From NCBI GenBank assembly GCA_007258455.2, contig VDFB02270651.1, positions 701,712,217-701,776,216 of the forward strand: DNA of 64,000 nt. Direction: 5' to 3'. The position numbers were made by a program, and so were the translations under genes. Source of the stretch: Sequoia sempervirens (Eukaryota > Streptophyta > Pinopsida > Cupressales > Cupressaceae). Below are positions 11,625 to 24,020 of the stretch, piece after piece (the first letter of the stretch is position 1; each line of letters opens with the position of its first letter). The notes beneath the pieces are model-generated. The model was not told the DNA's origin. It ran no database searches and saw only the letters and a list, made by a program, of their open reading frames with translations.

Positions 11625-12384
11625 ATTAAATTTCTCATTCTCCATCATCCTATTGTTGAACCAATTCCATGTGAAGCTAGGCCATCCATGGTTATGCTCC
11701 ATGGATGTTGTCCCGTTGATAGTGCATAAATGCTTAAAATTTCCATTTGGCAATGATCTTCACTATGCATCATAGTGGTTTTAATCCTTTATCTTCCCAT
11801 GGGAATTTCTCATTGAATTTCTTTTGGCCCAAACCCATGGATCCTATGAAGCCTCGTGAGGAATTATTTTTCAAATCTTACCAAAAGTTGAAAGTAAAGC
11901 ACAAAAAAAAATTAGCTCTTAGCAACATGCCTCAACCCATGATTGATCCTCCTATCATTGATGAAACTATGATTGAACTGAAAGCCCTTCTAGGTAACCA
12001 AGACAAATAAACCTTGAAAAGAACAAATCGGTAAAGCAAGATCAAAATCTAACCCAAATAATACATGATGATTCTCCACCTCCACCACAACAACAACATG
12101 AAACTTCTATGGACATTGTCATTATGCCTCCTATTGTAATTAACTTGGATGATGATGGTGATATTGTTAAAATTGTTGAGGAAGTGCATAATGAGATAAA
12201 TTTATTATTTTCCTCTTCCATGAGCTTAGATGAAATCAACCGTGATGATCCTCCTAACAAGAGTGCATCACCAAGTGTTGAACCTAGTTATTGTCCTAGT
12301 ACAACACTCGTTGTTGCCCCTTTGGCTAGTTTTTCACATTTCACATATGATGAAAAAGATTGGGATGTAGATGACTTGCTTTAG
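11625..12384 (+). pseudogene. Ty3/gypsy-type protease C-terminus and downstream spacer
   Basis: Just after the CACTA end the plus strand reads a Leu-Gly-His-Pro-Trp-Leu...Val-Pro...Lys-Phe-Pro block (about 11671-11745), equivalent to the LLGRPWIH...VPS...LKF block behind the active-site Asp of retroviral-type aspartic proteases in Ty3 elements. A frameshift near 11765 moves the frame. The continuation (to 12010, then 12109-12384) is Pro-rich, then Asp/Glu-rich, ending in a Trp-Asp-Val-Asp-Asp peptide and TAG. The same block occurs on the minus strand at 41277-41513. The N-terminal half lies beyond the CACTA insertion. No RT or integrase follows. Confidence 0.6.
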
Positions 12385-13887
12385 GTTGGATCACATGTGT
12401 CATACTAGTATTTTCTTTGTCTTCTTTTTATGTTATTTTTGTGATTGCATGTGTGTAATGCGATCCACCGTATCGTGTTGCTTAGCATGTATTTATGTTT
12501 GTAAGCCTACTTTGGATGACCCTTGTCACTCTATTGGTGCAAGGATACAAAGGAAGCAAATCTATTGTGAGATTCTTCTATTTGTATCTACATTCTTCTA
12601 TCTATCATAACCATTATTTTTTCTTTTTTCTTGTGTTTTCCTTTTGAGGAAAATGCAAGGCATTGAAACATTTAGGTCTCTTCCATGTTGACCCAAAAAA
12701 AATTATTTGTTTTTTCTCTTTATGTGTCATTCCTCCTTTGTGTCCATTGTTCTACAAGTATTGGGGGAATGATGATGGTTCCAAAATCAATTATATCATT
12801 GTATAAAATACATGCATTGACCTCAGATCCATGGATCCCTTATGTGTTATCTTAGGATTTCATATGGGGGGCAACCTCATTTCCATGGCGTAGCCTCATT
12901 TGGAAACATATGTTTGGCATATGGATTTTTGAATAAAGCTCTCATGTATTGGAATTTATCATTCTCTACTTTAAATTATTTGCTCATAGCATTTTTTTTA
13001 GAAATTTATTTAAAGTGGGGGGCATTCAACCTCCCAATTATTACTTGCTTGACCTTGTTCAAAGTGTGGTCTTCTCAATTCATACAATATGTCTTCTTGG
13101 TGGTGACATTAGGTTTGATGTGGACTTCAAGAGTGTTACCTTTCTTGGCATATTCCATTACTCTTAATGGTAATGTTAAGACTTGAATTCCCTAAGTTGT
13201 GAATCTTTTATCCCTCATCTAGTCCTCTTGTGCTGACATCAAGTGTGATGTTCTCTAAGTTGAGACCTTTCATGAACTAAGTGAAACCCCTTTGACTATC
13301 TTATTACCTTAAACAAAATTCTTGGCCACTAAGCATAACACAACTTTATTTTTTGTGCCTGTATGTCATAAGTGTTTGGCATAATGTAGCTTTCTAGCCT
13401 TGTTAAAACCCTTGACCATTTAGTGTGGTTCCTTTTCAAAGTTATCAGGGAGTATAACTTTTGCTATGGTTGATGTATGGGAGCCTGTAGACCTGACATG
13501 ACTTATCCATCACCACCTATTTTTTGGGTTCACACCTTGTAGACCTAGTGTTTGTTTCTCACTTCTTGGGGCTCACCTAGTGTATATCAGACTACACTAG
13601 CCTTGTGAGCATATTTTTCATGGCCATCGAGCATAACACAACTTTCTTGCCTATGGTACCATGTGAGAGTGTTTGATGGACATAGCATAATACAACTTGC
13701 TATTTCATCTCTCTTGCATTAAATTTGAAATTATATCATGTTGTATCTTGTGTCACACTTGTGTGCATGTGCCTTTGTTGTTTTTCCTTGGGATCTTAGA
13801 TCTTGGGGGCTTGATCATCCTCCTTGATCCTTTCCATCCTATCTTTCTAGCAATTATACAATTATACCTCTCTTGATTTATTTTTCT
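12385..13887 (+). other. 3' internal region of the Ty3-type element
   Basis: AT-rich sequence without a convincing frame. Its place between the protease ORF and the polypurine tract makes it the untranslated 3' internal part. Short phrases such as ATAACACAACTTTCTT(T/G) recur (13336, 13638, 13690). Frames at 12842-13186 have no recognisable domain. Confidence 0.45.
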
Positions 13888-13941
13888 ACTTTAGTATGAG
13901 TTTGAGCATGGGCTCATACTCTCACTAAATTGGGAGAAAAA
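13888..13941 (+). promoter_or_regulatory. Inverted repeat and polypurine tract before the LTR
   Basis: ACTTTAGT (13888-13895) pairs with ACTAAATT (13924-13931) across a 28-nt loop and runs into TGGGAGAAAAA, the polypurine tract that would prime plus-strand DNA. The same arrangement occurs at 31294, 54362 and 62826. Confidence 0.65.
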
Positions 13942-15200
13942 TATAGTGCAGAAAATTGTATACCTTTACAATTTCACACTATGTTTTGGTCCCTTAAATA
14001 ATTGGACTTAACTAAAGCCTCTAATTGACCAAATTATGCATTCCAAAGCCTTATTATTCCCATTTTTCGAAAGGGAAATATGTATTAAATGATTGCAAAC
14101 ATTAATTAAATTGCCTTAGAAATTGTGTATCTTGGATTTAGGTCCCGAAACCCATTCTCCCAAGGGTGAATGGGTCCTCCTTAAGTGCCAAGACCTAATT
14201 TTTAATATGTTCTTGGTGACCTTTTAATGATTCAAATTCAAGTTTCAAATGTCAACTTTTGGAATCTAATTTTGGGAAATTAGATAAACACCTATAAATA
14301 CATAGCTATTTTATCAATTCAAACTTAAAACACATAATCCAGCTTTCACAAGAGAAAAAAATATTTCCAAGAGCATTGAAGAGAAGATTTATTAGTTAGC
14401 TACAATAGTAATCAAGATCATATCATCGTGTCAAAGTTCATGTGTGTTCATGCCATATTTTGGAGTTAACATTGTGATGTAGGTTTCAAGCATTTGAACA
14501 TCAAATCAAGTGTCAAATAAATCATCCAATCAAGCCATTTCATGCAAGATCCAGAACTTAGAGTGATGTGTTATACTTTAGTCCTCTAAGAGAAACCATT
14601 AAGGGTTTGGTGAGTTGTGACATAGAATTTTTCATTCATTGAATTCCTTTCACTTCATCATTATTTCATTATCAAGGTTTAATTACCAACATGGGCGTTA
14701 ACTAAGGAAAACCCCTATTCACCAAAAATAAACATTTTTCTTCTCTCTGTATGTGCAGATTTATAGGTGAAGAAGGATTGAAGACTAATCAAAAGAGCAA
14801 TTTTGCAAAGTTGTCAAAGTTGTCAACATTGTTATCAAGCCACAGAAACTCAGATTCAGAATTTATTTATAGCTTTTCGACAGTGCAATATGGAGAAATC
14901 AAAAGCTCAAATCCAAGATCAAATGATTGTAAAAGAAGATTTTGAACCCCTATACAGAGACCCATTCGCCCTAGGGCTAATTTGTCCTTCAACGGTTTTC
15001 AAAACCCACTTTTGGTGCTAGGTACATACCAATCTGCCCTTCTCAGATCTAACTGAAAGTTACTGTTTCTGTTTGTGCTATCATAATACTCTTCAATTCA
15101 ATTTTTAGGTCATAAAATTAAGCTTATTAAGGAATTTAAATTTATCTCTCAAAAGTGCATTTCAATCATTTTTGTCATAAGAAAACAACAAGATCTCCTA
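13942..15200 (+). repeat. 3' LTR of the Ty3-type element (right end approximate)
   Basis: Starts directly after the polypurine tract with TATAGTGCAG, where TG is expected, and resembles the LTR starts of related copies (TGTAGCATCG at 62825 minus). It holds a TATA-like TATAAATA at 14293-14300. The right end is set by analogy with the 1.28-1.55 kb LTRs of relatives. No 5' LTR partner is present. Confidence 0.5.
14293..14300 (+). promoter_or_regulatory. TATA-like element in the LTR
   Basis: TATAAATA about 350 bp inside the LTR, a usual position for an LTR core promoter. No transcription evidence. Confidence 0.4.
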
Positions 15201-15860
15201 ATAGGGTTGACTCACCTCAAGGTTGAAATTCAATCTTATCCTTGGGAGATCTCTTTTGTCTAATGAAACTATGGAAAATGTGGGTGTCCTAGATCATCAT
15301 GTTGGTGATCCCTTACCTCATTCCCACACACATACATTTTTCTATGTTTCACTTGATATCCATCATTTTCGTATGCTAATGCTAGTTCTAGAATGTCTTG
15401 ATGGTGAATGCCTAACCCTTTTCCATTGTAGCTAATGCTTTGACAAATTTTGCTTGCCATATGATATTTTTCACTTTTGAAACAAGATACAAATTATTCT
15501 TTAAGCAATCATGACTTAGTATAGAGGTTTATTTTCTCTTCTATAAGAAGGCCAAATTTTATGAAGGTGATTAAACATGACTTATAGGATGATTGTGTTT
15601 TTTCCTTATTTGTAATTGTGGTATCTTGATTAATGATATAATCAATATGATCGATCTTATCTTGTGTATCCTCATGATTTATGGGATCCATTTCTTTTAT
15701 TTGATGACCTATGTGTCTAAGGGAGGAAAGTATCTCATCTTGGGAAATGGGAGTTTTTGGAGAATGGTTGTGATTAAATTTGGTCTTTTGGTCATGGATG
15801 GGATAAAGAAGGGAAGGCTCATCTTGATTTTATTGGTTATATACAAGACCGTGATTAATT
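15201..15860. other. Unassigned sequence between two retroelements
   Basis: AT-rich, with only short frames. A minus-strand frame at 15269-15460 has a Gly-Lys-Gly-Leu-Gly phrase that looks like a G-patch fragment, but it is too short to call. Confidence 0.3.
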
Positions 15861-17218
15861 TTTTGGAAGACTAAGGAGCTTTTCATTGATGTATTTGTTG
15901 GCAACATGAGCATGAGGAATAAGTGCATTGCATTATAGTGTTGTAATTGATGTCAACATTGTATTTTGGTATGAAGACCATTGTGAACATCATTTTATAC
16001 AACTTGAACATGTTTTGAGATGGTATTCTAGTGGGAATTTGCAAGAAGGTTTGATCTGGTGAAGATAGATAAAGGGAAAATTGACTAAGTGTCAATACAA
16101 CTAATTTTGTGTACAAGATCTAGTTTTTTGGGTCCGCATTGGTCCATTGTATAAGATATTTCCCTACGATTTCGATATAATTTTTTGGTTGAACATTAGA
16201 TAAGATTATATCCAGATATTCATATTGATTTGGCTTCTAGTGAAGAAGTTATGAGTGATAGAAGTTTGGTCTAGCAATAGCAGAGGTTTCTAGTTTAGTA
16301 TGCATGTTTTGGTGAATCTTCACTTCTCCGCAGATTGGTATCTAGCTTTGCAATTTTGTGGAGATGTTGATAGGTGTCAGTAGAGTGTGTATTCAAAATT
16401 TCATGAAGTTTGGGGGTCCACGTGTTTATTTTTGGATGAACAGTTGGTAAACTATGTTATTAGGTCATTACCGGTGCTGACCTAATAAGTTTTGTATATT
16501 GTGGAGTTTGAATAAGTACTAATATTTTATGTGAGATCTATTATGGGTCCATGCCAAACTATCTTATTTTTTTATGTCTCATTTCATGGTGTGAAGCATT
16601 TGTGTATGCATCTTGAGCCGACAAGGTATAATTGGTATGTTACATCTAATTAGGCTGACCTAATTGATGTTGTAAGTATTTATGGATAAAGTAGATATAT
16701 ATGTAATTATTTTTTAAGATAGAGATGTAATGTAATGTACCATTGATGTGAATTGTGTGAGTATGAGGCGAATGTAGAGTAGAGCAGAGTATTAGAGAAA
16801 AGTGGTATGAAGTGTGTAAAGTCTATATTTTGAGCTTCAATGGAATTGTAGTTCATGCATATGCTAGATAAAATTATAACAATTTAATATTGGTTGTGTG
16901 ACACAGTATCTTCTATATTTTCTTCTTTCAGTGGGCAATGATTTCACTTGGGTAGTGAGTCCACCTATAGTGAGCACTTTTGTAATATACTATATCTGGT
17001 TATAATATATTGTGAGCTAATCCTCATCATGGTTTTTCCCATTTTGGGTTTTCCACATAAAAATATAGTGTTCATGTGTTATGTTATGTTGATGGTTATT
17101 TTCATGCTTTCATTTCCTTCTGCACATCTAATATTCTATATGGAATGAATTCTTAAATTATTAAGTGGTTTAAAAGAATATTGATTCACCCCCCTCTTAG
17201 TATTCTAGGTGTTTAACA
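15861..17218 (+). repeat. 5' LTR of the 15.9-28.3 kb element
   Basis: Aligns along its length with 26962-28310 with many point differences. Begins TTTTGGAAGA, probably a mutated TGTTGG start, and ends in GATTCACCCCCCTCTTAG...TTTAACA. Confidence 0.85.
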
Positions 17219-17220
17219 AT

Positions 17221-17233
17221 TGGTATCATAGCC
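17221..17233 (+). promoter_or_regulatory. Primer binding site (initiator Met tRNA)
   Basis: TGGTATCATAGCC, two bases after the LTR. The canonical Copia site is TGGTATCAGAGCC. Confidence 0.85.
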
Positions 17234-17282
17234 TGATTCCTTGGAAGGAGCTTAACCACTTGGGGAAGATCTTGGAGGTTGA

Positions 17283-18388
17283 ACACATGTCTGTTAGAAG
17301 ATTTCCTACTCCTCTAAAAGAGATATTTATTGTTGGGTTTAAAAAATAAGGGTGCATGGTTGACATGAATGGAGAACTCAAAATAGCTCTTGAAGATCTA
17401 GAAAGAACTAAAGGTGAAAACAAAGATCTAAAAGAAAATATCAAAGAAGTATATGAATGTATCAGGAAATTAAGAGAGAAGATCAAGAAGTTTAGACAAA
17501 GACATAAGAAAGTCAATGAGAAGCTGAAGAAGGAAAAATAATTAAAGTATGTATGAATGCCAAAGTGAAAAGAAAATCTGAAGAATGTACAAAGCTTGAA
17601 AAAGAAATTGTGACCTTGAGATTAGATTTAGAAAAAGCAAGAGCCATGAAGACAAATTCAAAATGAGTTCTTCAAAGATTGATGAAATGATTGCAAATCA
17701 TAAAGGATCTAAAGATAAAGGTGGATTAGGGTTTGAGTTAGGAGAAATCTCAAAGATAAATCAAACTCAAAATTAGCTTGAAAAGAAGACTAAAGACAAG
17801 ATTTGCAATGGTAAGAAGATTTGAAATCAAAAAAATCAAGTCAGAAGACCACCTATTAGACAACCAAATGCATAAAGGTACGCATGTTTTAATGGCTTTT
17901 GTTATTCTTGTAATAAATTTGAACATAAACCTATGGAATGTAGAAGCAAAATGAATTAGAATGTTCCATCTTTTCTCGGTTAGTACTTTACATGCAAGAG
18001 GTTTGGTCATAAGGCTAATGAATGTAGAAGTCAAATGATGAATGGTTGTAACAACAATATGAGGGTTCAAAATTTTAATGGATAATGTTATACATGCAAA
18101 GGATTTGGGAATTAAGCTAATCAATGCAGATCTAGAATGAATGGAGGTAAACCCATTCAAAAGAATGTCATATGTTACAATTGTAGTAGACCTAGACATT
18201 TCTCTATGTTTTGTAGAAGCAAGAATGTGAAGAAGAACAATATGGTAAGGAAGAATGATCCGGTGAAAAGGGTTGATCTAGTAGCGATGAAGAAAGAGAT
18301 GGACAAGATTTGGAAAATTAAGGAAGATAGTGAGACTAAGCCTGAGTCTATACCAACATCTAGAGTAGATGTTTCCTTCAGAAACTAA
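17283..18388 (+). pseudogene. Gag remnant with coiled coil and four zinc knuckles
   Basis: After a Pro-Thr-Pro-Leu-Lys leader, 17356-17541 codes about 60 residues of charged coiled coil. Decayed sequence follows, then four Cys-X2-Cys-X4-His-X4-Cys-type units start at 17900, 17984, 18086 and 18173, spaced 84, 102 and 87 bp, so all lie in one frame. Unit 2 has Tyr for its first Cys, unit 3 has Asn for its His, units 1 and 4 keep all four ligands. TAG and TAA codons sit between them. Such knuckles bind the genomic RNA during packaging. The basic tail (18230-18388) is Lys-rich. The usual central gag domain is not recognisable, so this gag is shortened or internally deleted. Confidence 0.65.
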
Positions 18389-18839
18389 GTTGAGAGCTTT
18401 GACTTAGAGGGATAATTAAAAGAATATTCTTTATCCCCTTCCAAATAAATGGTGAGGATGCTTTAGTAGGTGGATATGAGATGTGGGTCAATATTCTTGA
18501 ATTACTGGAGAAAGAATTGGTGGAAGATATCATGTTTTAGAAATTTTCAAAGCATTTGAAGTTGACCATGCATACAGTTAGGGTTTGGTAGCTTTATCAA
18601 CTAAATTATTCAATGTGAAATTAGGTCAATTTCAAAATGGGTTTATAAGTGATTTAACTTAATCAAAAATAATTTGCGAACAAGCATTTGAGAAGAGAAA
18701 ATTAGACAAAGAGTGAAGTGGAGTGATTGAAGTGATTAAGATTCAGTGTGAGAAAAACCCTAGCTGAAAACCATTTTAAAAGGTATTTACAAATCCCATT
18801 TGCACTAGTTTCATAAAGCATTTTCAATTTTTTGAAAAT
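18389..18839 (+). other. Spacer between gag and accessory ORF
   Basis: No recognisable frame. In an autonomous Copia element about 3.5 kb of protease, integrase, RT and RNase H would stand here. Nothing of them is visible. Confidence 0.45.
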
Positions 18840-20850
18840 ATGCATACTCCACAAGTGGTAGAGGTTACAAAGTGTCCTTTCCCTAAATTCAAATATTATC
18901 CTGATAGATCATTCGTGGATGATTCAAATGGTGCATTTTCACACATCTTATGTGGAGTTTTGCACACAAAATATGTTAGGGCATACATTCATGTCAAGTT
19001 GGAAGAATATAATTATATGAAGTTGAGTGATGTGTGGTACAAAGAGCTCACTAGAGATGATTTTGAGTTGAAACTAAAATTTCAAAGTTTGGTAGAGAAG
19101 AAACTTGACGTCTGGGTCAAGTTTCTCATCTTTTTTTATGTAGATGAGTGGGTAAGATACACCCTAAGCCACATTCATAATAAGTTCCTCTGGTTGGATA
19201 TTCCACATCTAATAAACAAAGAGGCTATTAGGGTTGTCACTACTTTGTGCTCAACAAGACTAAATCTAGTACTTAAGTCTGTGAAAAATGAGGTTATCAT
19301 GGAGAGAACGGGTGCAACGTATGACAAGAGAGCCTTGACCATCAAGGAAATCAATAATCCAATAGTAAAATATGCTTCAATGATGATAGGATATAAACTA
19401 TACTTCTCTTTAACAAAGAGAATTTTGTATCTGTAATTGCCATCAATACAACTTGTGAGATGGTTGAGATGGGAGTTGACTATGGTTTCAAATTTGGAAC
19501 TTTAATTATCTATTTACTATTTTACTTTTAGAATAAAGCCCTCACAACAAATAATATTGTGTGGCTAAAGGGTAGATATGTAACCCACCAGATCAAAGAT
19601 TATTTGTAAATGTTGGGAGACTGAGATGTACATAAGAATTCCCTCTAGGGTTTCTTCAAAACCTTTCAAGAGAAGATGCAAGAAATACAAAGGATATCGA
19701 AGCACCTTGTGGAGAGATACAAGAATGATATTAATTTTATTGTTACCAAAGATGAGTGCATAATGGAGGTCATTGAGCCTAGGGCAGTGTGGATACCAGA
19801 ACTGGGATATGAGGTTACTATAAATGAAATAATTGGCTTAGCTAACATCTTGCTAATTAGTCTAAAAGATAACACCGAGGAGAGGTTTGACACCTATGAG
19901 AAGTCAATTAAGGTACATATGGACCAGAGACAAAAATATATAAGCAAATCAACTGATAAGATGGCTACACAATTTGTAAAAGCAATGGGACTTACCAAAG
20001 AGTGAGTTGAGCAAGAAAAGGCTATGTTTGGTTCATCATATAGTGTCAAGAGATCTAGTAGAACAACTACCACTCCTCCAGTTGCCCCCAAATCCTATGG
20101 GACTGAGACTACTATAAGAGAAAAGAGAAAAGAGACTATAAATCCTTTGGTGAAGGAGAAGACCAATTTGGATAAACAACAAAAGAGGCTTAAGAAGGAA
20201 AAGGCTGCTCTGACAACACAAAAAACTGGCCCTACCAGAAGGAGAGTGAAGAAAAAGGCCACAAGGGAGCAGTACTTGGTAGTAAATGTGGAAGATGAAG
20301 AAGAAGAAGATACTAAACCATTGATCCAGAAAATAAATTCAAAAGCTTCACGAGGAGAAGCAAGTGTGAAGAAACAATTAGGTTTGATATCATTGATATG
20401 GACATTGAAGCAGAGGTTGAGAAAGAGAAAGAAGGATATAGAGTGCAAATGCAAGAAAATAAAGTAGAGTTCAATAAAGAGGAAAAGAAAATGGAATACA
20501 ATAAGAAGAATAAGAGGAATTTGACAAGGGCATATATCCCTATGAAACTTAATGATCTATTCAATGGGATTGTAGAGAATGAAATGTTGGAGGAGACTGT
20601 TGATTTATATAATGATGTAGATGAGGTGGAATCAATTGTGAAATACATTGTTATTTTTGAAGCTAATATGTAGAATATTGAGAAGTAGTTGCCTAAAGAT
20701 CTATGGAATTTACTACTTGCAAGAAGGTAAGAGGCTATATATGAAGAATGTTGGTGTAACAATTAGCACCTCTAGAGTGCGAGTTGGTACAGACAGCTAT
20801 GCACAATGCGTAATGAGTGCTCTTCAAATTAGGAGGGGAAGCTCCCTCAT
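18840..20850 (+). pseudogene. Accessory ORF, N-terminal part, broken
   Basis: Opens with an ATG at 18840 and stays open for 198 codons to 19436, then continues with frameshifts and stops through 19676-20005, 20024-20467 and 20398-20673. The first part looks globular. After 20090 the protein is rich in Lys and Glu with Thr-Thr-Pro-Pro and Glu/Asp runs, like a nuclear or coiled-coil linker. It lies between gag and the 3' LTR in sense orientation, where some plant Copia elements (Sireviruses) carry an envelope-like ORF. I see no signal peptide or membrane helix, so an envelope role is not supported. It probably continues at 25243. Confidence 0.55.
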
Positions 20851-21061
20851 ATGATGAAATGTGTAAAAAAAGTAAAGTAATCTAACTCCTATCTTTTTGT
20901 CTCAGTTGGAAGAGGCACAAGGTTAAGAAAAACCACAAACATTGCAGCTAAGGATTTTCTAGTTTCACAGATCTGTAACTACAACTAAACTAAAGCTTTA
21001 ATCTATCCAATTCTCCTCAAGAAAATAGAGCATGACGAAAAAAGGAGCAGGAATGGTCTAT

Positions 21062-21470
21062 ACGATAAACTTCAGGTACAAATTCACAATGTGAAGGCAA
21101 GGTGGCACAACTATTTGCTTGGCTAGGAAGAAGTTTATTAGAAACAAACAAATATACGATAAATTGAGTATAACTTCACAACATGAGGGAAAGGTGGCAC
21201 AACAATTTTCTTGGTTGAATAGGTTTATTGACACACACATCAAATGATAAGCTTTAGGTATAGATTCACAATGTGAGGGCAAGGTGGCTCAATAATTTTC
21301 TCATCTAAATAGGCTTATTAGAAACAAAACATAGAATAGCCAACTAGGACAACAAATTGCATTGGCAAAACACACATACAATAAACGATCAAACTAGCCA
21401 CTATATTTAACTAAGATAAATAAATACCATAACAATAACATGAAGGAAAGGTGGTGCAACAATTCATTAT
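21062..21470 (+). repeat. About 90-bp degenerate tandem array
   Basis: The phrase ACAATGTGAGGGCAAGGTGGCACAAC recurs in variant form, with GGTGG at 21101, 21193, 21283 and 21450. Periods are 92, 90 and 167 (about two units). Confidence 0.75.
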
Positions 21471-22024
21471 CATAGTAAAATCTTGTGAACAGATACAAAA
21501 CAACAATATTATAGTCAAGGTAGGCATAGTATATATTACTATCTCATGCAAAAGTTAATTACAAATGAGAAAAAAGCTCTTATTTATAGACATCAAAAGG
21601 TGTAGGGAACCCTAAAATCACCTTAAGTCAACTACAGTCTTGCAAGCATGCAAGATTTAATTGCTAAACCATAATAAAGGAAACTATATAGTTAACTAGA
21701 AAGCTACCATCAATTAACCAAAATAGGACTCAACTGAACTGGACATGTGCAACATGCAAGTCCTTATTGAAATAAAAATAACTGATAACTAACATCAGTT
21801 GACTACTCCTAACTGAAATTCTAAACTCCTACGAAGATAATTCCAAGGAAGAGATGTGCGTGCATGAAATCAACAATTAGAACTCAAGACTAAATATCAA
21901 GTTAACTGTTGCTCTTGACTCTATCCTCGAAAATAACTGCAAGTCCCAACTGACGGATCATTCCATATCATCACGGTCTAACACTTTGTCCAGGAACTAA
22001 TCTATTGTCTCATCCTCTGGTACT

Positions 22025-22740
22025 TTGACACTGTCCACGATGATAACCCGCATATTCAACTCTTTGTCATTGTCTCTAATTTCCCTCATGCATTCTTTGA
22101 CCTCTTTAGTTGCCTTTTTCCTTTGCTTCACTCGGGGTTTTAATTGTGAGCTAGAAGGTAGTGAAGAAATCACCTATGGCGGCTCCATAGTTGAAACTAC
22201 CTTTCACCTCCTCTTGCTGTAACTTGATTGAGAAAAGTAATAAAAATGGCAACTGTATCCTTGAACTTTCCACGACCAACCTTCTTTGGCATGTTGATCT
22301 TTTGTACTTTCAACCATCTCTATGCAAGTTTTCGTTGGGATCTTTCTTTGTCTTCATACCATATCTTATCACAAGCCTCAATGACTACAGTGAAATTATT
22401 TGAATGAGGAGGAATAGAAAAGCACTTTTCCACATCCCTCAGCTAAAGGTTGCAGATGACTCTCCCATTAGTCGATCTGATTTTTGGTGTAGACGAGTTG
22501 TAATGCTTGATGCAAGCAAGAAAAAACTCGAGATCAAAAGTTGTGATAGGAATAGACACCACTGCCAGCAACCCGGAATGCTCAAGATTCTTCAAAACAT
22601 TGCTGCTAATGCCCTCCAAAGTGCTCAAGTTTACCTCTAGATAGACACGACCCAAGTCTATGTCTGAAGTTTTCAAAAATTCATGCATCAAGACTGATTC
22701 GGTCTTATAATCTATGGTACTAAACTGTATTTTGAAAATG
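22025..22740 (-). pseudogene. Second member of the repeat-associated protein family
   Basis: Minus-strand frame 22691-22443 continues past one TAG to about 22220, then shifts frame. It resembles the N-terminal domain of the pseudogene at 332-3919: a Leu-Ser-x-Leu...Ser-Gly-Leu segment, then a Tyr-rich helix, then RSTNGRV (STEGRV there), then IWYEDKERSQRK (TYYENEPAKAQQ there), and the same order of helices to a Trp-Leu. This gives two unlinked decayed copies of one family. Function is unknown. The part after 22200 is Lys-rich. The upstream flank holds short tandem repeats. Confidence 0.5.
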
Positions 22741-22854
22741 AGGACTTTTGATTGTGAAGTTGGGTATGTTCGGACAACTTTCGAAAAAGGCTGAAAAAGC
22801 TCTGGATAAGGCTAAAAATAGCTTGTTGCAGGAAAATTTTTTGATTTTTTTATG

Positions 22855-23180
22855 AAACATGGGTTTTGTGCAAAATTGAATTCTAAGCAAACCCAAATCA
22901 ACAAAAATTTGAAAAAGTGAGTTTTAGCTAGGAATGCAAAGGGTTTTCAGTCGAGAAAAGTAGGGGTTCTAGAGGTCACTTAGGGTAGTTTTCCCAAAAA
23001 AATCTAGAACATGGGTTTTGTAGGCAATGGAATACTAAGGCAACCCAGATAACTCAATTTTGAAAAAGATATGTATTTGACCCACATGCAAAGGAATTAT
23101 CAGAAAAAAATCACAGAGCTTTAGAATAAAAGCTACGGTGCAATTTTCTTGGAAAAATCTACGACATGGGTTTTGTTGAT
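22855..23180. repeat. About 153-bp tandem repeat, two units and a partial third
   Basis: CATGGGTTTTGT with following sequence recurs at 22858, 23010 and 23165 (152 and 155 bp apart), accompanied by GAAAAAG and AAAAATCTAGAAC words. Confidence 0.7.
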
Positions 23181-24020
23181 GTCGCTGAAATATGTAAACC
23201 TAGATGACCAGATTCTGAATACTCTTTCATTTTCTTTGACATGTGAAGAATACATAAGATGAGAATAGAAGAAATTAGATAGAAGATAGAAGTTTGTTTT
23301 TGTTTATTTTGCTTCTGTAGAAAATTGCCTATGCTTGACTGAGATTCGATGATATCTGCATGCACTGAAAAATTGAACTCAAAGCACCTTCAAATCTTCA
23401 ATTTCTCAAGAAATTTTCCTTTTCTCTGAACTTGGTATGAGAATAATGGCAATTTTAATGACTTAAATAAATAAATTCAAGACAAAAATCGTCCATCTTC
23501 ATGCAATTAGGCACCACCTTTAAAAATATTCAATTTAATTCTGATTGGACCTCAAAAGAATTTGACATCATCAGATTGGGACTTGAAGAAAAGGTAATTG
23601 AATGTCAAATAACCCTAAAAAGGGCTCCACCTTTAATTAATTCAGTTAAACTTAGCATGCAAAATTAGTTAACTTAACATGCAAGCTAAAATCGTCCTTT
23701 TTTGCATTAAACATATTCTCACTTAAAGTCAAATTATTTAAATATTAAATAATATTTAAAATCCACCTTTCATGAGTGCCTAGTCATCTTCAGTTCAAAA
23801 ATTCAACCTTTGAATTAAGGCATCACTTTCCAGACTTAACCATTTTAATGAAAATTTGGATTTTCAAACCTCATTGGAGCCCATGTTTGATCTCTGATTT
23901 TAATTGATTGACACATCCAATCAACTGGTTGATAGTTTTATTGAAGAGCAGGATCAAATCTAACAAAAACACTCCTTGAGACTGCAATCCATAAAACTGA
24001 GGTCCGAGGCTTCAAAAATC
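23181..24020. other. AT-rich filler within the insertion
   Basis: No frame, no repeat partner and no splice pattern seen. Confidence 0.3.

Noticed and set aside
15269..15460. Minus-strand frame with a Gly-Lys-Gly-Leu-Gly phrase resembling a G-patch
   Set aside because: Only one short motif, no protease next to it, and stops on both sides.
20095..20454. Minus-strand Phe/Leu/Ser-rich frames that look membrane-spanning
   Set aside because: They are the antisense of the Lys/Glu-rich accessory ORF, a common artefact.
21062..21470. Possible CRISPR-like array
   Set aside because: Repeats are degenerate, spacers are not unique, and the genome is evidently a plant nucleus.
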